This document shows, piece by piece, positions 32,281-43,058 of a stretch of 64,000 nt of DNA. Under the pieces are notes generated by a model, which had not been told where the DNA came from, made no database searches, and was given only the letters and a program-made list of their open reading frames with translations. A program made the translations under genes and the position numbers. The stretch comes from Hysterangium stoloniferum. Its lineage: Eukaryota > Basidiomycota > Agaricomycetes > Hysterangiales > Hysterangiaceae. Where the stretch lies: assembly GCA_015178975.1 (NCBI GenBank), contig WHVD01000025.1, forward strand, positions 248,001 through 312,000. Direction: 5' to 3'. Within the stretch, counting starts at the first letter, position 1. Each line of letters begins with the position of its first letter.

Positions 32281-32491
32281 CTGGGAAGCACTGCTAGCAT
32301 TACTCAAACTAACACACTCCCTTAATGCTAGCACTCAACTATACTATAAGCAGATATAGGTCCTCTCTGGCTCTTTTGTCCAGACTTGTCCACTATACCA
32401 CACACAAATATAGCTGTTCACTCTACACACAGGAACCATGCCCTATAGCACACAGCGGGGCCCATAACCTGTTAAAAGTGTAGAAAATGAA

Positions 32492-32563
32492 TGGCCAGAC
32501 TGGGGATTGAACCCAGGGCTTCTGCATATATAGCAGGGGTGTTAACCATTACACCACCTGACC
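32492..32563 (-). tRNA. tRNA-like gene in LTR 2, identical to the first
   Basis: Same 72 nt as 32209-32280, placed at the same offset in the second LTR. Confidence 0.75.
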
Positions 32564-33059
32564 CTGGGAAGCACTGCTAGCATTACTCAAACTAACACAC
32601 TCCCTTAATGCTAGCACTCAACTATACTATAAGCAGATATAGGTCCTCTCTGGCTCTTTTGTCCAGACTTGTCCACTATACCACACACAAATATAGCTGT
32701 TCACTCTACACACAGGAACATTCTTTTGCAACGAGTTATACTCTCATCTACCTTGCAGAAAGTTGTTTGCTCTTTTTGAAAGCGTTAATTATTTAAACAG
32801 TGAACCAGTATGCAAACCATGCTATAGCTTTGGCTGCTGTATACAACCACACATGCACCAGACGTAACGAAGGACCGCTTCGTACACAAGTTTTCCTTCA
32901 ACTAAGGGGGTGTATATAAAATGCATATGCACGACACACGACAGCGTGTACATAAATGTATCTCCTCTTGTGGCCTGTCCTGGCAAGAATCAGTTGATAT
33001 ACAATGGAGTAGCTTGGACATCGGCTATGCTGAATTGTCCTGACTTTACAGCAAACGTT

Positions 33060-33235
33060 CCACAAAATAAAAACATAAATGGTGTACATATTAAATTACG
33101 AGAATAGGGAAGATTGCTCTGAGTGTGAATGTGTCGAATCCCTAGAGCATATTTTTATCGAGTGCACTGTATGAGATGAGAATAAAATCTGGGAGTTAAC
33201 ACAAAACATATGGCTGACGGGTGACAAGCAGTGGG
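33060..33235 (+). pseudogene. scrap of a LINE C-terminus
   Basis: Reads NYENREDCSECECVESLEHIFIEC then a stop: a C-x2-C ... H-x4-C zinc motif like that after RNase H in fungal non-LTR retrotransposons. Too short to place in a family. Confidence 0.45.
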
Positions 33236-33299
33236 CCAGGAGCTCAATGATGCATTGGAAACGGAACAGCACGCCTAAACGTTATATGGTAGAAAAGGA

Positions 33300-33480
33300 A
33301 TCCACCCCATCTATTTACAAACAGATGAAATGCCAGCAGACATCCTAACCAAAGCATTACCAAAGCCAAAGGTGGAAAAGTTCAGATCTATGATAGGATT
33401 AGGAAATTAAGTACTTCTATTACAAGTTTATTAAACTCTTGTGGATTGTGCATTTACAATAAGTTAACTCATTGTAAGCC
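33300..33480 (+). pseudogene. scrap of copia pol C-terminus joined to LTR G sequence
   Basis: Reads ADILTKALPKPKVEKFRSMIGL and a stop at about 33408, typical of the copia RNase H end. It runs straight into sequence matching the middle of LTR G (TACTTCTATTACAAG), so the LTR start has been lost. Confidence 0.6.
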
Positions 33481-33759
33481 ACCCTGAGGGTGGCTGCAGT
33501 ATGGATCATCTGAGTTTTTGGATCGAGGGATTTTGTTCGGTGTGTTGACGAAGAACCAACAAGTGCTTTCACAGATTTTGCAACCTGTTTACAAGACTGT
33601 ATAATACCTAAGTCTTTGCCTTCTCCACCGTACGTCATAAGCACTTTTTAGCTTTTCGATTCAGTCTAAGGTCAACTACCTATCCATCTGTTTACCCAAC
33701 ATTATGTTTAGGATGCACTGGGATGTGTGAAACAGTGAGTGAAATATACACTGTAGGCC

Positions 33760-33918
33760 TGGTGCATCTGTCAACACCTGGCACGTAGGGTCTATGTACG
33801 GTGGCTTAGTTTATTGTGTGGTTTGTATAGTGAGTACACTTCGTACGCCTGGTCCATCTGGCTTTGTATATAGTTGTCGAGAACTGACTTGGAGTCTTTA
33901 CGTTTGGTACATCTGGCT
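33760..33918 (+). promoter_or_regulatory. three CATCTGGCT-type motifs upstream of the HsbA pseudogene
   Basis: GGTGCATCTG (33761), GGTCCATCTGGCTTTG (33851) and GGTACATCTGGCTC (33906) stand 100-260 bases before the pseudogene start. Confidence 0.45.
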
Positions 33919-34020
33919 CTAGATGCAACAAGCAAAATTATAGGGAGGGTTTGCGTATTTAAGCCCCAGTGCGTGCGAAGTGTACTTCATTCAATCCTAT
34001 TGAAAACGTCCGAGCTTGTC

Positions 34021-34737
34021 ATGGTTTACCTCCTCACATCCCTCATCATGATCATAGTATTTACTTGGACTCTTACTGCTTTAGCTTTGTCCTTGAACAA
34101 TACACTCTCGTCAAAGTTCTCCGAGACATTGACAACATCTCATCAAATCCTGTAGCTGCACATTTCCATTTCTTTACATACTCTCCTTAATATTGAAGTT
34201 CTCTACACAACAGCACGGAATCAACACATCTTTAGCGTCCCTCACTAACGGTTGTGGAAACTTGAGTCATGCATCGGTACTTCCTTCACTCATCGTGTAA
34301 TGCGTGTAATGACGTCTAACTAGCCGGTTTTAAAGAGGTCTTGCTATTTTCCGAGTCCAAAGACATTTTAGTAAACAAGTTAGCAATCGCTGCATGTCTT
34401 GAGTAGAGCCAGAGTTTTGACCATAACCACTGTTAATTATAATCACGAACATAGTGGTTTCATTCTAGAGGCCTCAAAGTTAGAGGACTTGGCAAGCAAG
34501 CTTTACCATGCAACGTTTGGGAAAAGATCTGAATGCTCACACGAGCTTACAGCTCTAAATACAGCTCTAGGCAAAATGGCCTTCTTCCAGATATTTCAAC
34601 CCCTCTAACTGCAATTGTCTAGATGCGTCATCAAGAAACCCCCACCTCAGAGTCTTCCCGTGGCAGGATTATCTACCATAAACGAATCTGGATTGCGAAG
34701 GTTTCAACAAGACACCAATGTACGTGAGGTTGGTGTT
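34021..34737 (+). pseudogene. HsbA-like pseudogene, copy 3
   Basis: Signal peptide MVYLLTSLIMIIVFTWTLTALA resembles copy 1, then a frameshift into LEQYTLVKVLRDIDNISSNP. Further exon remnants occur in the right order: HGINTSLASLTNGCGNLSHAS (about 34215-34275), FSESKDILVNK (about 34345-34378), and QSLPVAGLSTINESGLRRFQQDTN before a GTACGT donor (about 34640-34722). A foldback element starts 15 bases later and the 3' exons are absent. Confidence 0.7.
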
Positions 34738-35278
34738 ATGTATTTTTAGGCTTTTCTATTTTTCTTATTTTCTTCGAACTAAATCGCTAAAAGAAAGCCC
34801 ATTTAAATGTACTTGGATCGCTATGATAAAATTTTACGATACTCTCTTGATTTATCTTGAAATCATGTAATTTATTTTGTATTTTATCTTATAAACTGAG
34901 TGGATACAGAATTTCTGTCTTTTATTCTTTTTTAACTATATATCTTTAAAAACTGGCCACCTGGCGCTTATTACACGAAATTGATGTGACGAGTTGTCGC
35001 CGCATTTTGCGACTGTCACTTGTTGTGACAAATATTCCCGCGCGTTGTGTAATAAGCGCTAGGTGGCCATATATAGTTAAAAAAGAATAAAAAGGTAGAA
35101 ATTTCGTAGTTCCTTCAATTCTTAAGATAAAAATACAACATAAATTGCATATTTTCGAGATAAATCCCAGGAATATTTTAAAATTTTGTTATCACGATAT
35201 AATTATATTTAAAGAGCCTTTATTAGTGATGTCGTTTTGGGGAAATTGAGAAAAATAGAAAAAACCTTAAAAATACAT
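34738..35278. mobile_element. long foldback MITE
   Basis: About 540 bp that is nearly one inverted repeat. The ends are ATGTATTTTTAGG and CCTTAAAAATACAT with TTTTCTATTTTTC inside. The inner arms are TTTTTTAACTATATA / TATATAGTTAAAAAA. The centre has GGCCACCTGGCGCTTATTACAC against GTGTAATAAGCGCTAGGTGGCC (cited as pairing arms at 34956-34977 and 35045-35067). No ORF and no convincing TSD. Confidence 0.7.
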
Positions 35279-35284
35279 GACAGC

Positions 35285-36673
35285 TGTTAAGAACAGAAAA
35301 CTGACTGGTGTAGGTAGACCAAATGGAAGGACTTGGCTTCAGCTTATATGCTGCACCCTTGCAAGTTACCATCAGGTGTCCTTAAATTTCAAGCAGGTGT
35401 TAAGAACTAGAAACTGACTAATGTCGGTGGCCGACAGGGACCGATCGGAAGGACTTGGCTTCAGCTTATATGCTGCGCCCTCGCAAATATCCGTAGGTTG
35501 TCCTTAAATTTCGGGTGGGCGAAGACTAATCCTAGTGAGTACCTTTCGGCGTGATACCGATCGGAATTGAAGGACAAGTCGAGCGTCGGGCCAAGGGGTC
35601 GGGGCCGGGAGTGGGCGAGCGCACGCGAAGGCGGATGGGGGGATTCTTAGTATGAGACTGATACAGGTGTATGAGGGTATTCTGAGTCGATATTCTGATT
35701 GCCTAGTAACTACAATTACAGCGGGTTCATATACAAGTAACAGGCGTCTGGAAAATACTAATGGGGAGAAGGGCGGAACACGGTATTAACAATAAGCTTG
35801 ACTAGGAACGGGAAGTTTATGATTAGTTCGGAGGCCGATGATAACCGAGAGCGGGATTACGGTAAAAGGAAATGGTTCGAGGACTACAAATATAGATAGA
35901 CATATGCGAAACATAAGATTGAACGGATCAACATAATAAAGGGGACGTATCAAAGTTTGACCAGACAATACGAGTTATTTGACGTGGGCGTAAATGGAGT
36001 TTGATCTTCGCGAAACATTCGTCAGCTTCGGGGCCGATGGTTTCCGAGAGGATGACTTGAAACGTTGACAAGTGGCGATAACCTCGGGGCCGATAGGGTT
36101 GCGACACGGTCGTAACAGCAGGCAGAAAACTAGTCCTGTCGAATAATTCTCTCGGTAAGTCACCAATTGGAAGCCGAAGGATAAGTCATGGGTTGGGTCA
36201 AAGGGTCAGGAACTGAGAGTTGGAGACTGAGGGTGTGCGAGTGCAGGTAGAGGTGGAGAGCAGGATATTTAGAGTGAGACTATGAGAGTTATTTAGGAGT
36301 GTTCTGAGTCAATATTCTGATTGTCCTAATACTACGATACAGTACATGAGTGGCTTATATACAGAAATCCGGAATTTATCTGGATGAGAACAGAACAAAG
36401 GAAAGTACTAATGGAGAAGGTGGAATTACATATTGAGTGACACAAAAATGGAGACTGATAGATGGAACATTATAAATCTGGATGTAGACTACTACGGGTG
36501 TGGAAAAGGTGTAAACTGGTTGTATAGGATAAGGGGCAGATGGAAAATACCAATTGGGAACAATAAAGGTGCTTAATGGGGTTAGTTGGGATACTGATGG
36601 TTTTGCGAGTGATTGGAGTTTTGCATGAGGCCCAATTGGGTCCAACAGTGTGCCGAGTGCATGGGTCATAACA
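35285..36673 (-). repeat. solo LTR H1 with a nested solo LTR of the same family
   Basis: From TGTTAAGAACAG to GTCATAACA, TSD ACAGC perfect (35280-35284, 36674-36678). Without the insert it is 664 bp. It carries the hairpin module at 35329-35361. Sense strand is probably minus (begins TGTTATGACC). Confidence 0.88.
35398..36117 (-). repeat. solo LTR H2, nested in H1
   Basis: 720 bp from TGTTAAGAACTAG to GGTCGTAACA, TSD GCAGG perfect (35393-35397, 36118-36122). Hairpin module at 35451-35484. It is richer in CpG than H1, so it looks younger. Confidence 0.9.
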
Positions 36674-36689
36674 ACAGCCCCCATTGCCC

Positions 36690-37200
36690 CCTTGCTTAGA
36701 TATTAACACTTGGTTTCAGCTTTTGTGCTGCACTCTCACAAAATATTTGGTTGTCTTTATTTCAAATGGACAAGTACTTAGCATATTGTTAGATCTGATA
36801 ATGGACCAAGACCAGAGGTTGAGTTAGGGTGTTCAGACAAGTGTCAGGGGTCAGAGTGATCCTGAGACTCAGGAGTTGAGAGAGTCCAGTTACAAAGATA
36901 GGTAGTCCTGATCCTAAAGGAAACCCAATGAGTGGGGAATTTGGTGGAGGTAAACTTTAGTTGGTGTGAATTTGGTTAGGATTAACTGATTGATATTTGG
37001 ATTGGATTGTAAATGCAGAACTACTAACTTATATATGCTATGCCTAGGAGTTATTGCAGAACCAATTCTGACACACAACAAGATGGAAAAGGGACACAAG
37101 AAGGCTAGTATAACATGGGCAAACAGCAAGGACAATAAAACAAGTTGGGAATGGGGATCTTGGGTCTGAGAATATTACAGATGTGTTCAAATTTAACAGG
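36690..37200. repeat. decayed gypsy-type LTR
   Basis: Contains a degenerate hairpin module (GGTTTCAGCTTTTGTGCTGCAC, about 36711-36732, stem CAGC/GCTG kept) and LTR-like AT-rich sequence. Borders not defined. Confidence 0.4.
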
Positions 37201-38074
37201 TGGGTAAAAAAGGAAAAACATAAAGCATGAGTTAGACTAGTTCAAACAGTTAGCATACAGTAGAAACAACCCTCTAGTAAGTTTACACCTCAGCTATTTG
37301 GCTTCACAACGGCATGCAAATACTGATGTAAGATACTATTTCCCTTCTTACTTTATACTCATCATATACACCTATATATACTACTATTATCTAGGTAAAT
37401 AATATTATCTATTTGGCTTTGCAACCGCGTGCCAACACTGAGATATATTCCCATTATTTAATATCTAGCACTGCTTCTTACAAAATTTGCAGAACATAGA
37501 AGTCCGTGTTGTCATACTTCCCTAACAAAATTCTCATTCTATGACTGGGCTTGTTTGTGCTATATTCTTTACAATAAATTTGACAGTAGTGATTGGTTCA
37601 TACACTTCTCGTAGGTTCGTAGCTTGATGGACTCCTCGCTTAGCCATTCAAGCTAGATACACCAGCAATTACGAGACTTCTGTTCGTACGAAGTCGTTGG
37701 TATACAGCTTCTACCTTGTATTTAAAGGATTATGGAATTGAAAAGTTGTCATTGAAGATGATTAGAATTTATGCTAAAGAAGATGCCTAAGTCACTAATA
37801 TACTGCAACATTTTTTTTCACGTATCAGGTTTTTGCTACAGAATGGACATGAAATCAATACTTCTGGCAAGTCTCATTGGACTGGTATGATGTACATGTC
37901 CTTCCAGCTACTCAATAGTAGACTAAATACCAAGCGAGAATAGGCAGGGCGGACTGTAATGGTACATTGATCTGAAATGAACTGGGGAACTTATGATACC
38001 GAAAGTAAACAGATGTTATACGAAGAATTCTCGGGTTCGTTCACAAGCGGGACGTTTACCGCCAGCCTCGTGAT
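37201..38074. other. no gene seen
   Basis: A phrase built on CTATTTGGCTT...AACGGC/CGCG...TGC is repeated near 37295 and 37410. Otherwise nothing recognised. Confidence 0.4.
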
Positions 38075-38990
38075 CTATCCAGCATAGGCCGCAATTGCCT
38101 TAGAAAATGCTGAGTCTATGGCAGCCTTAACGGCGGTACAATTCGCTTTGAGTGCTGCCTGGAATTGGGAGTGGGGGGGTGGGTTAACAAATTCGACTTA
38201 TCAAGAATGGACTCACGGGACCAGCTGCAATAGCAGCGAGATCAAAAGCCTTCAAATAAACAAATGACATTAGGAGATATCGATTAATAATACCAACCAT
38301 CGCCTACATTGCTGTCTTGCTGAACCGCTTTCAATCTAGATTTAACGATGGCAGATATTCCAGGAACAGGAAGACTCTGAAGTGCAGATTTCTTATTGAT
38401 AAAGCCATCCAATGTCGAGTGGATCACAGGTTGGAGAGCGTAAAATCTCTGGAAGATGGCTGTTCCATCTGCGTCGTTTATGGTTATAGCCTACAAGTGT
38501 GAACATTTAGTCCTCTTCCTAAACCATACTCTCGAAACTGGAAAATATTTCTTACTTTGGTATATGTGATGCCCTACATCAATAAATTGTATTGTCATTA
38601 AAAATTGTACCGCCAATCACCAGATTCTTTTAAGAAATGGTGACTACTAACTTGTTTCATGGTTTTGGAAAACCGCGCACTCTCCATAAAGATTGACTAT
38701 TGCAGCAGTATTACACGATTATTAAAGAATTTAAAATGAGATGAAGTACCACTGCTTGGCTGAAGCTTCCGCCACTGTCTGGAAAAGAGGTTATACTTGC
38801 GTTGAGCTTGTGCTGTTGCGTCCAGTAGCTCAGTTTGAGGCTATTTACAGACGTATGCACTTACAAGGCTTGATGAGATGGCATCAATGTGTTGAAAAGC
38901 TGTGGCGCTATCAGCTTTGCCTGAGGGAGTGGATAAAGCAGCAAGAGTCAAGGTAAATACTATAACGAGGGATCCGAAGAGGCGAACCAT
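38075..38990 (-). CDS. HsbA-like hydrophobic surface-binding protein, copy 2
   Basis: Start at 38990: MVRLFGSLVIVFTLTLAALS is the signal peptide. Exons in order give SATAFQHIDAISSSL, HKLNASITSFPDSGGSFSQAV, SIFMESARFSKTMKQ, GITYTK, AITINDADGTAIFQRF with TLDGFINKKSALQSLPVPGI and LKAVQQDSN, AFDLAAIAAGP, and a last exon ending AIDSAFSKAIAAYAG at TAG 38075-38077. All introns are GT-AG and sit where those of copy 1 sit. No stop or shift is seen, so it is probably functional. Same orientation as copy 1, 6-7 kb away, with the transposon-filled copy 3 between them. Confidence 0.82.
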
Positions 38991-39088
38991 GGAAAGCTAG
39001 GAGTTCTATAGTAGAGATTGAGTGAAGTTTCGTACGTCTAGGGCTTAAATACGCAACCTCCCATAATCTTGACTACTGTTAATAAAAC

Positions 39089-39166
39089 CATGTGCACCAG
39101 ATAATAAACTCGTAACCAGTGTCTCCGTTATGTGGACACCAGCCTATAGAGCCAGATGTACCTGGC
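39089..39166 (-). promoter_or_regulatory. two CATCTGGCT-type motifs upstream of HsbA copy 2
   Basis: TGCACCAGAT (about 39092) and AGCCAGATGTACCTGG (39150-39165) are the reverse complement of the motif seen before copies 1 and 3, about 100-175 bases before the start codon. Confidence 0.45.
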
Positions 39167-40138
39167 GTATAAAGAGTACCCAGTACATAAACCTTGTCAC
39201 TATATATAAGACAATATCCCCAAATGTAGCACAAAAGGTGGTATATAAACCTTCCTTTCAATTTGGCGCTGTATATTAAGCCAAGGTCAAGGAAGTCCCA
39301 ATATACAACAAGCCTTCCTATAAGTTTTCCCACTGTATGTAAACTTGTCGCATGACAATTTATTATGCAAGGAACTCTTATGTACAGGGTAGTAGGCCAG
39401 GATCGTATTCAAAGGAGAAAATATCTGACTCAAAATGGGCAAATGGTGTGGCTGCTGATTTTGGCTAGTTTAAGAACCTCCCCGAACCCACAGTTAGAAT
39501 ACCTAAAGGAGTATGGCTATTGCCGGTGGCCACGGAGTACAGCCTGGGTACCGGGTGTTTTTTTCTCCACCATACTTCAATGCATCCATTTTTCAGTTTC
39601 TGATTTCGATCCAAGGTAAACTAACTCGCCTATACTCTTCTCTGTTTAGGATGAACTAAGAGTTGAACGAAAAACATGGCATACGACTGATACATCTGGC
39701 TTTATGTAAATATTGTTGGAATATTATAGCTTAGAGGCCGTAAATCGGAGAGTCACCCAGTGAACATATGCCGCCGACAGGCTCAAAAGACATCGCGTTA
39801 AGTCATCAAATCCTAATTGTCAAGATCTGCAGAGTATTTCGAAGAGATTCAAACCTTCCCGTAGGTTACCCAAACGAAGGGAAAGGTAATCTGGTACATC
39901 CGGCCTTTCATAATTGTCGCCGCAAAATGGGAAAGAGATTTTCAATTACTAATATGACCGAAACGGAAGATATTTGGTTATTCGATGGTATGCTAGTTGA
40001 TTTTTTTTCATATTTAATGATACCATCGGTCTCAGAGATGGGTCGCGAATAAGTCGTGGAACTCTCCGGAACGAAGTATTTGTTGGTTCTTCGAGTCTGT
40101 CAACTACGAATCCGTAGCAAATAACGATGCGTGAAACC
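39167..40138. other. no definite gene; more copies of the CATCTGGCT motif
   Basis: GATACATCTGGCT near 39689 and CTGGTACATCCGGC near 39891 occur on the plus strand, the layout of an HsbA promoter, but no HsbA exons follow. The ORFs at 39365 and 39768 have no recognisable domain. It may be a lost fourth copy (inference). Confidence 0.4.
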
Positions 40139-40407
40139 TGTTGGAATTGGTGATGAAACCACCCTTTTCTTAGGGGCGGTTCACCTATTTCTTCACTTTT
40201 CCATAGGAGGATGCTAATTGTGGACCATGTTTTTGGAGGTTAATGCATGCCAGAACCAGTGTACACCTAAACTAGCATCCTACCTACTATGTCAGAAGGT
40301 GATTCACTAACTGACACATTTATTGAGACATAAATACTTATATTACAAGACTATTACCACCTTGTTGATTGTGTATTACAATAAGCCAACTCATACTATT
40401 CTTAATA
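40139..40407 (+). repeat. solo LTR, family G, with TG...TA ends
   Basis: 269 bp from TGTTGGAATTGGTG to TTCTTAATA, perfect TSD AAACC (40134-40138, 40408-40412). Confidence 0.82.
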
Positions 40408-40412
40408 AAACC

Positions 40413-42124
40413 ATGGTTTAAGAATACACCTCGAAGTTGCTACATGATAGATATATGCCCAACTCAATTCTGTGTCTATACGCAAACTTCTAAATGCTGT
40501 TCGGCACCGCCCCACAAAGGACTAAGTGCGGGGGTCCTTTAGGAAATGTAAGAATTAAGCGCGTAAGCTGGCACGATATGGGCAGTTCCACATGAACTTC
40601 TAACTGTCAACCCACATACTGTTAAAATATGCGTGTCTCTATCACCTCGGGTAGCAGAAGGCCCTCGCAATCGCGCAGGGAGCTATATTCTCATGTAGCT
40701 ACGTATATAAACCCTAAGATACTATATGGGGAAGACAATGGGAATATAACAAAAGGGGGAATAATGGAACAATAGGGGAAGGGAACAAGCAAACATGAGC
40801 TTGGATGATGCTCGAAATCCAACACATACTAGAGTCCACTCGGATCTATCCTATCGACACGCGATGTTGCTCTTCGTCTTCGTCGTCCTCCGCGTTCGCC
40901 GGAAGAGGAAAGCCTTAAGCGCCTAATTATGGCGGTGTAGCGGGTTGATTTAAATGAATCATCTTTTATTTTATCATTCCAATATTACATAACCAAGTTA
41001 AAGATCCATAACCCTAAACCATTAGATCTTTAACCAATATTTTAACTCCATTCAAGATCCTATGTGCGACTGCCAAGGTTTATACCACAGCCTTCATAAA
41101 GGATCCTTTGAATTTCTTGGATCTAGACCTTTTCCGGTGTATGCCCGATACTGCTGTTTCATCGGAAATGATGGCCAATCATCAAAATCCGAGTCATGAA
41201 AAAAATAAGATCTTCCGAGCTTCATGACTATACTCAGTGCTATGAGCGGTGTCTTTTTTTTTTTTGCAACTGATGCTTTGATTGTAACATGACACTCAGG
41301 CCAACTGAAATATGTGATGATACATCTTCAGACATTCACAGCTCTCGGCATGCACCGTTATTAACACTGCTGTTCGCAGGCACATTAGTATAATGCCTTT
41401 TAATCTGGAACGGTCCCAGCGAGGATCCCCCGACTTGCGAGCCCTCCAGACGTAAAGGTCCCGACGCTTAAAATATTTTACTGGGTACATTAGCCTCAAG
41501 TGGAGTCCTATGAAAGTCGGAAATTTTTTGATTTATTTCAAAGTTTGATGAAATAACAATGCACCGCTTGCTTAACGCAAACGTCCTGTCACATGTGCAC
41601 GCCATTCTCGACTTGGAGAAGCGAAAAATATTTGGCAAATGTGTACATGTCGGAACTCGTGGGTTTCCCAACCATGTTTCTTGATCTACATTGTCGTCGC
41701 ATGGTTACTGATAGGACTCGTGTGACTTCTCACAAGCGTGGGAGTTACTAGTAACGTGTTAAATTGAAAATATCACGCCGGTCAGCCTAACCATCATCCA
41801 ATGTCATGATGCTTGACACTTTGAATTTAGTTCGCGTTAAAATTCTGGCGGACAATTAATGACAGACTATTCGCCTGTAAGTGCTTTTCTTCCGTTTTCC
41901 AGTCCTAAACCCCCATATGGTCAGCTCATTCTCACCTCCCTTGCGAGGTAGTCGGATCTTCTGGATTGAATTTTGCACCGTTTTACTCCCGCTATAGTTC
42001 TACCCGTCACCACGGGTTCTAGACAAGTGCAGAGTCCGAGAACTATAGCCGAGAGAATATAAAATGCAGAGCCCTCTGGTGTCAGTGTTCATTTGTCGCA
42101 CGTCACTTAGACATAGTCACCGCT
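40413..42124. other. no gene seen; upstream region of the GH25 gene
   Basis: Short ORFs without domains. AT-rich sequence with GATCC phrases around 41000-41120 faintly recalls the foldback MITE at 51479. The last 100 bases before 42125 hold a probable promoter (AATATAAAATG at 42057-42066). Confidence 0.4.
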
Positions 42125-43058
42125 ATGATGGTCCGCTCTGTACTCTTCATCCTTGCAACTTTCATCGCGCCTTCCTTTGCTCTTGTTCATGCCGTGGATT
42201 CTTCGTCTCTAGTCTCGGTGGCCACCTATCAAAGAGCGAGAGGGGAAGGATTCACTAAAGCCATTATCCGTGGTTTTCAAGAAGCATGTGGGGTAGGAGG
42301 TGAAGTCGACCCGAACTTCGTCGCCACCTACAACAATGCTCGTGCTGCTGGTTACACCGACATCGACACCTACTGGTTCCCATGCACCGGCACCACCCAC
42401 TCCTGCAAGTCCTATGCTACTCAGATCGCCGAAATCGGCGCGACATTCAGTGCACACAGTATGAAAATCGGCACTATTTGGATTGATTTCGAGAAAGACT
42501 CCATTTGTAACAATGTGAGATATTGTTAGTCTTGATAATGCAACAGACTCTCATTTTTTTATAAACATTTAGTGGAATTACGGTACCGCTGGTAATCTTG
42601 TCCAAGCAAAGGCTATTATCTCGGCAATCAAGGCATCGGGATTCAATTTTGGTATTTACAGCACTCCCGGCGTAAGTCTTTATTTTACAAGCAAGGATCG
42701 AGAAAATTCCGATAAAATCATGTTGACCGATTCGCCCTCTGTTTAGGAATGGGGCAATATTTTCGGTTCCACCTCAGTTATCCTAGATAACACTGCCCCG
42801 CTCTGGTTCGCAACTTTCAATAACGTCGAGGTGAACGATGCATCGATCCCAAAGTAAAGACCACTCGCTGATACAATCTCTTTCTCTCAGACCCTCACAT
42901 TGGGAACCGAATTCGGGGGGTGAGTGGCTTACGTATTTCTCGCAGGCTAACTAAAGAAATCCTAATTTTCACCCTCCAGCTGGACCACAGCTGTCGGTCA
43001 CCAATATACCGACGTATCTGCCTCTAAGCAATTTGATCTCAGCGTCTTTGCGCACTAA
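42125..43058 (+). CDS. secreted glycoside hydrolase family 25 (lysozyme-like) protein
   Basis: Five exons (42125-42514, 42573-42671, 42747-42830, 42891-42919, 42980-43058) give 226 residues, normal for a single GH25 domain. MMVRSVLFILATFIAPSFA is a signal peptide. Family landmarks: AVDSSS near the N-terminus, YTDIDTYWFPC, GTIWIDFEKD (the acidic D-x-E of the active site), FNFGIYSTPGEWGNIFG, PLWFATFNN, and GHQYTDVSA near the end. GH25 enzymes cleave bacterial peptidoglycan, so defence against or feeding on bacteria is plausible. The second Met (42128) is an equally good start. Confidence 0.9.

Larger units (their letters stand above)
32187..32720 (-). mobile_element. TRIM-like miniature LTR element with a tRNA gene in each LTR
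   Basis: Two nearly identical direct repeats (32187-32438, 252 bp; 32470-32720, 251 bp) have TG...CA ends and enclose only 31 bp. The whole is flanked by perfect TSD TTCTT (32182-32186, 32721-32725). It has the build of a terminal-repeat retrotransposon in miniature: no coding sequence, so it must be moved by another element's enzymes. Each LTR contains a 72-nt tRNA-like gene on the minus strand. A broken relative is at 59327-59840. Orientation is given by the tRNAs; neither strand shows a convincing standard primer site in the 31 bp. Confidence 0.85.

Noticed and set aside
32187-32720. Simple tandem duplication of a tRNA locus
   Set aside because: The repeat borders are TG and CA and the outer flanks are an exact 5-bp duplication, which a plain duplication would not create.
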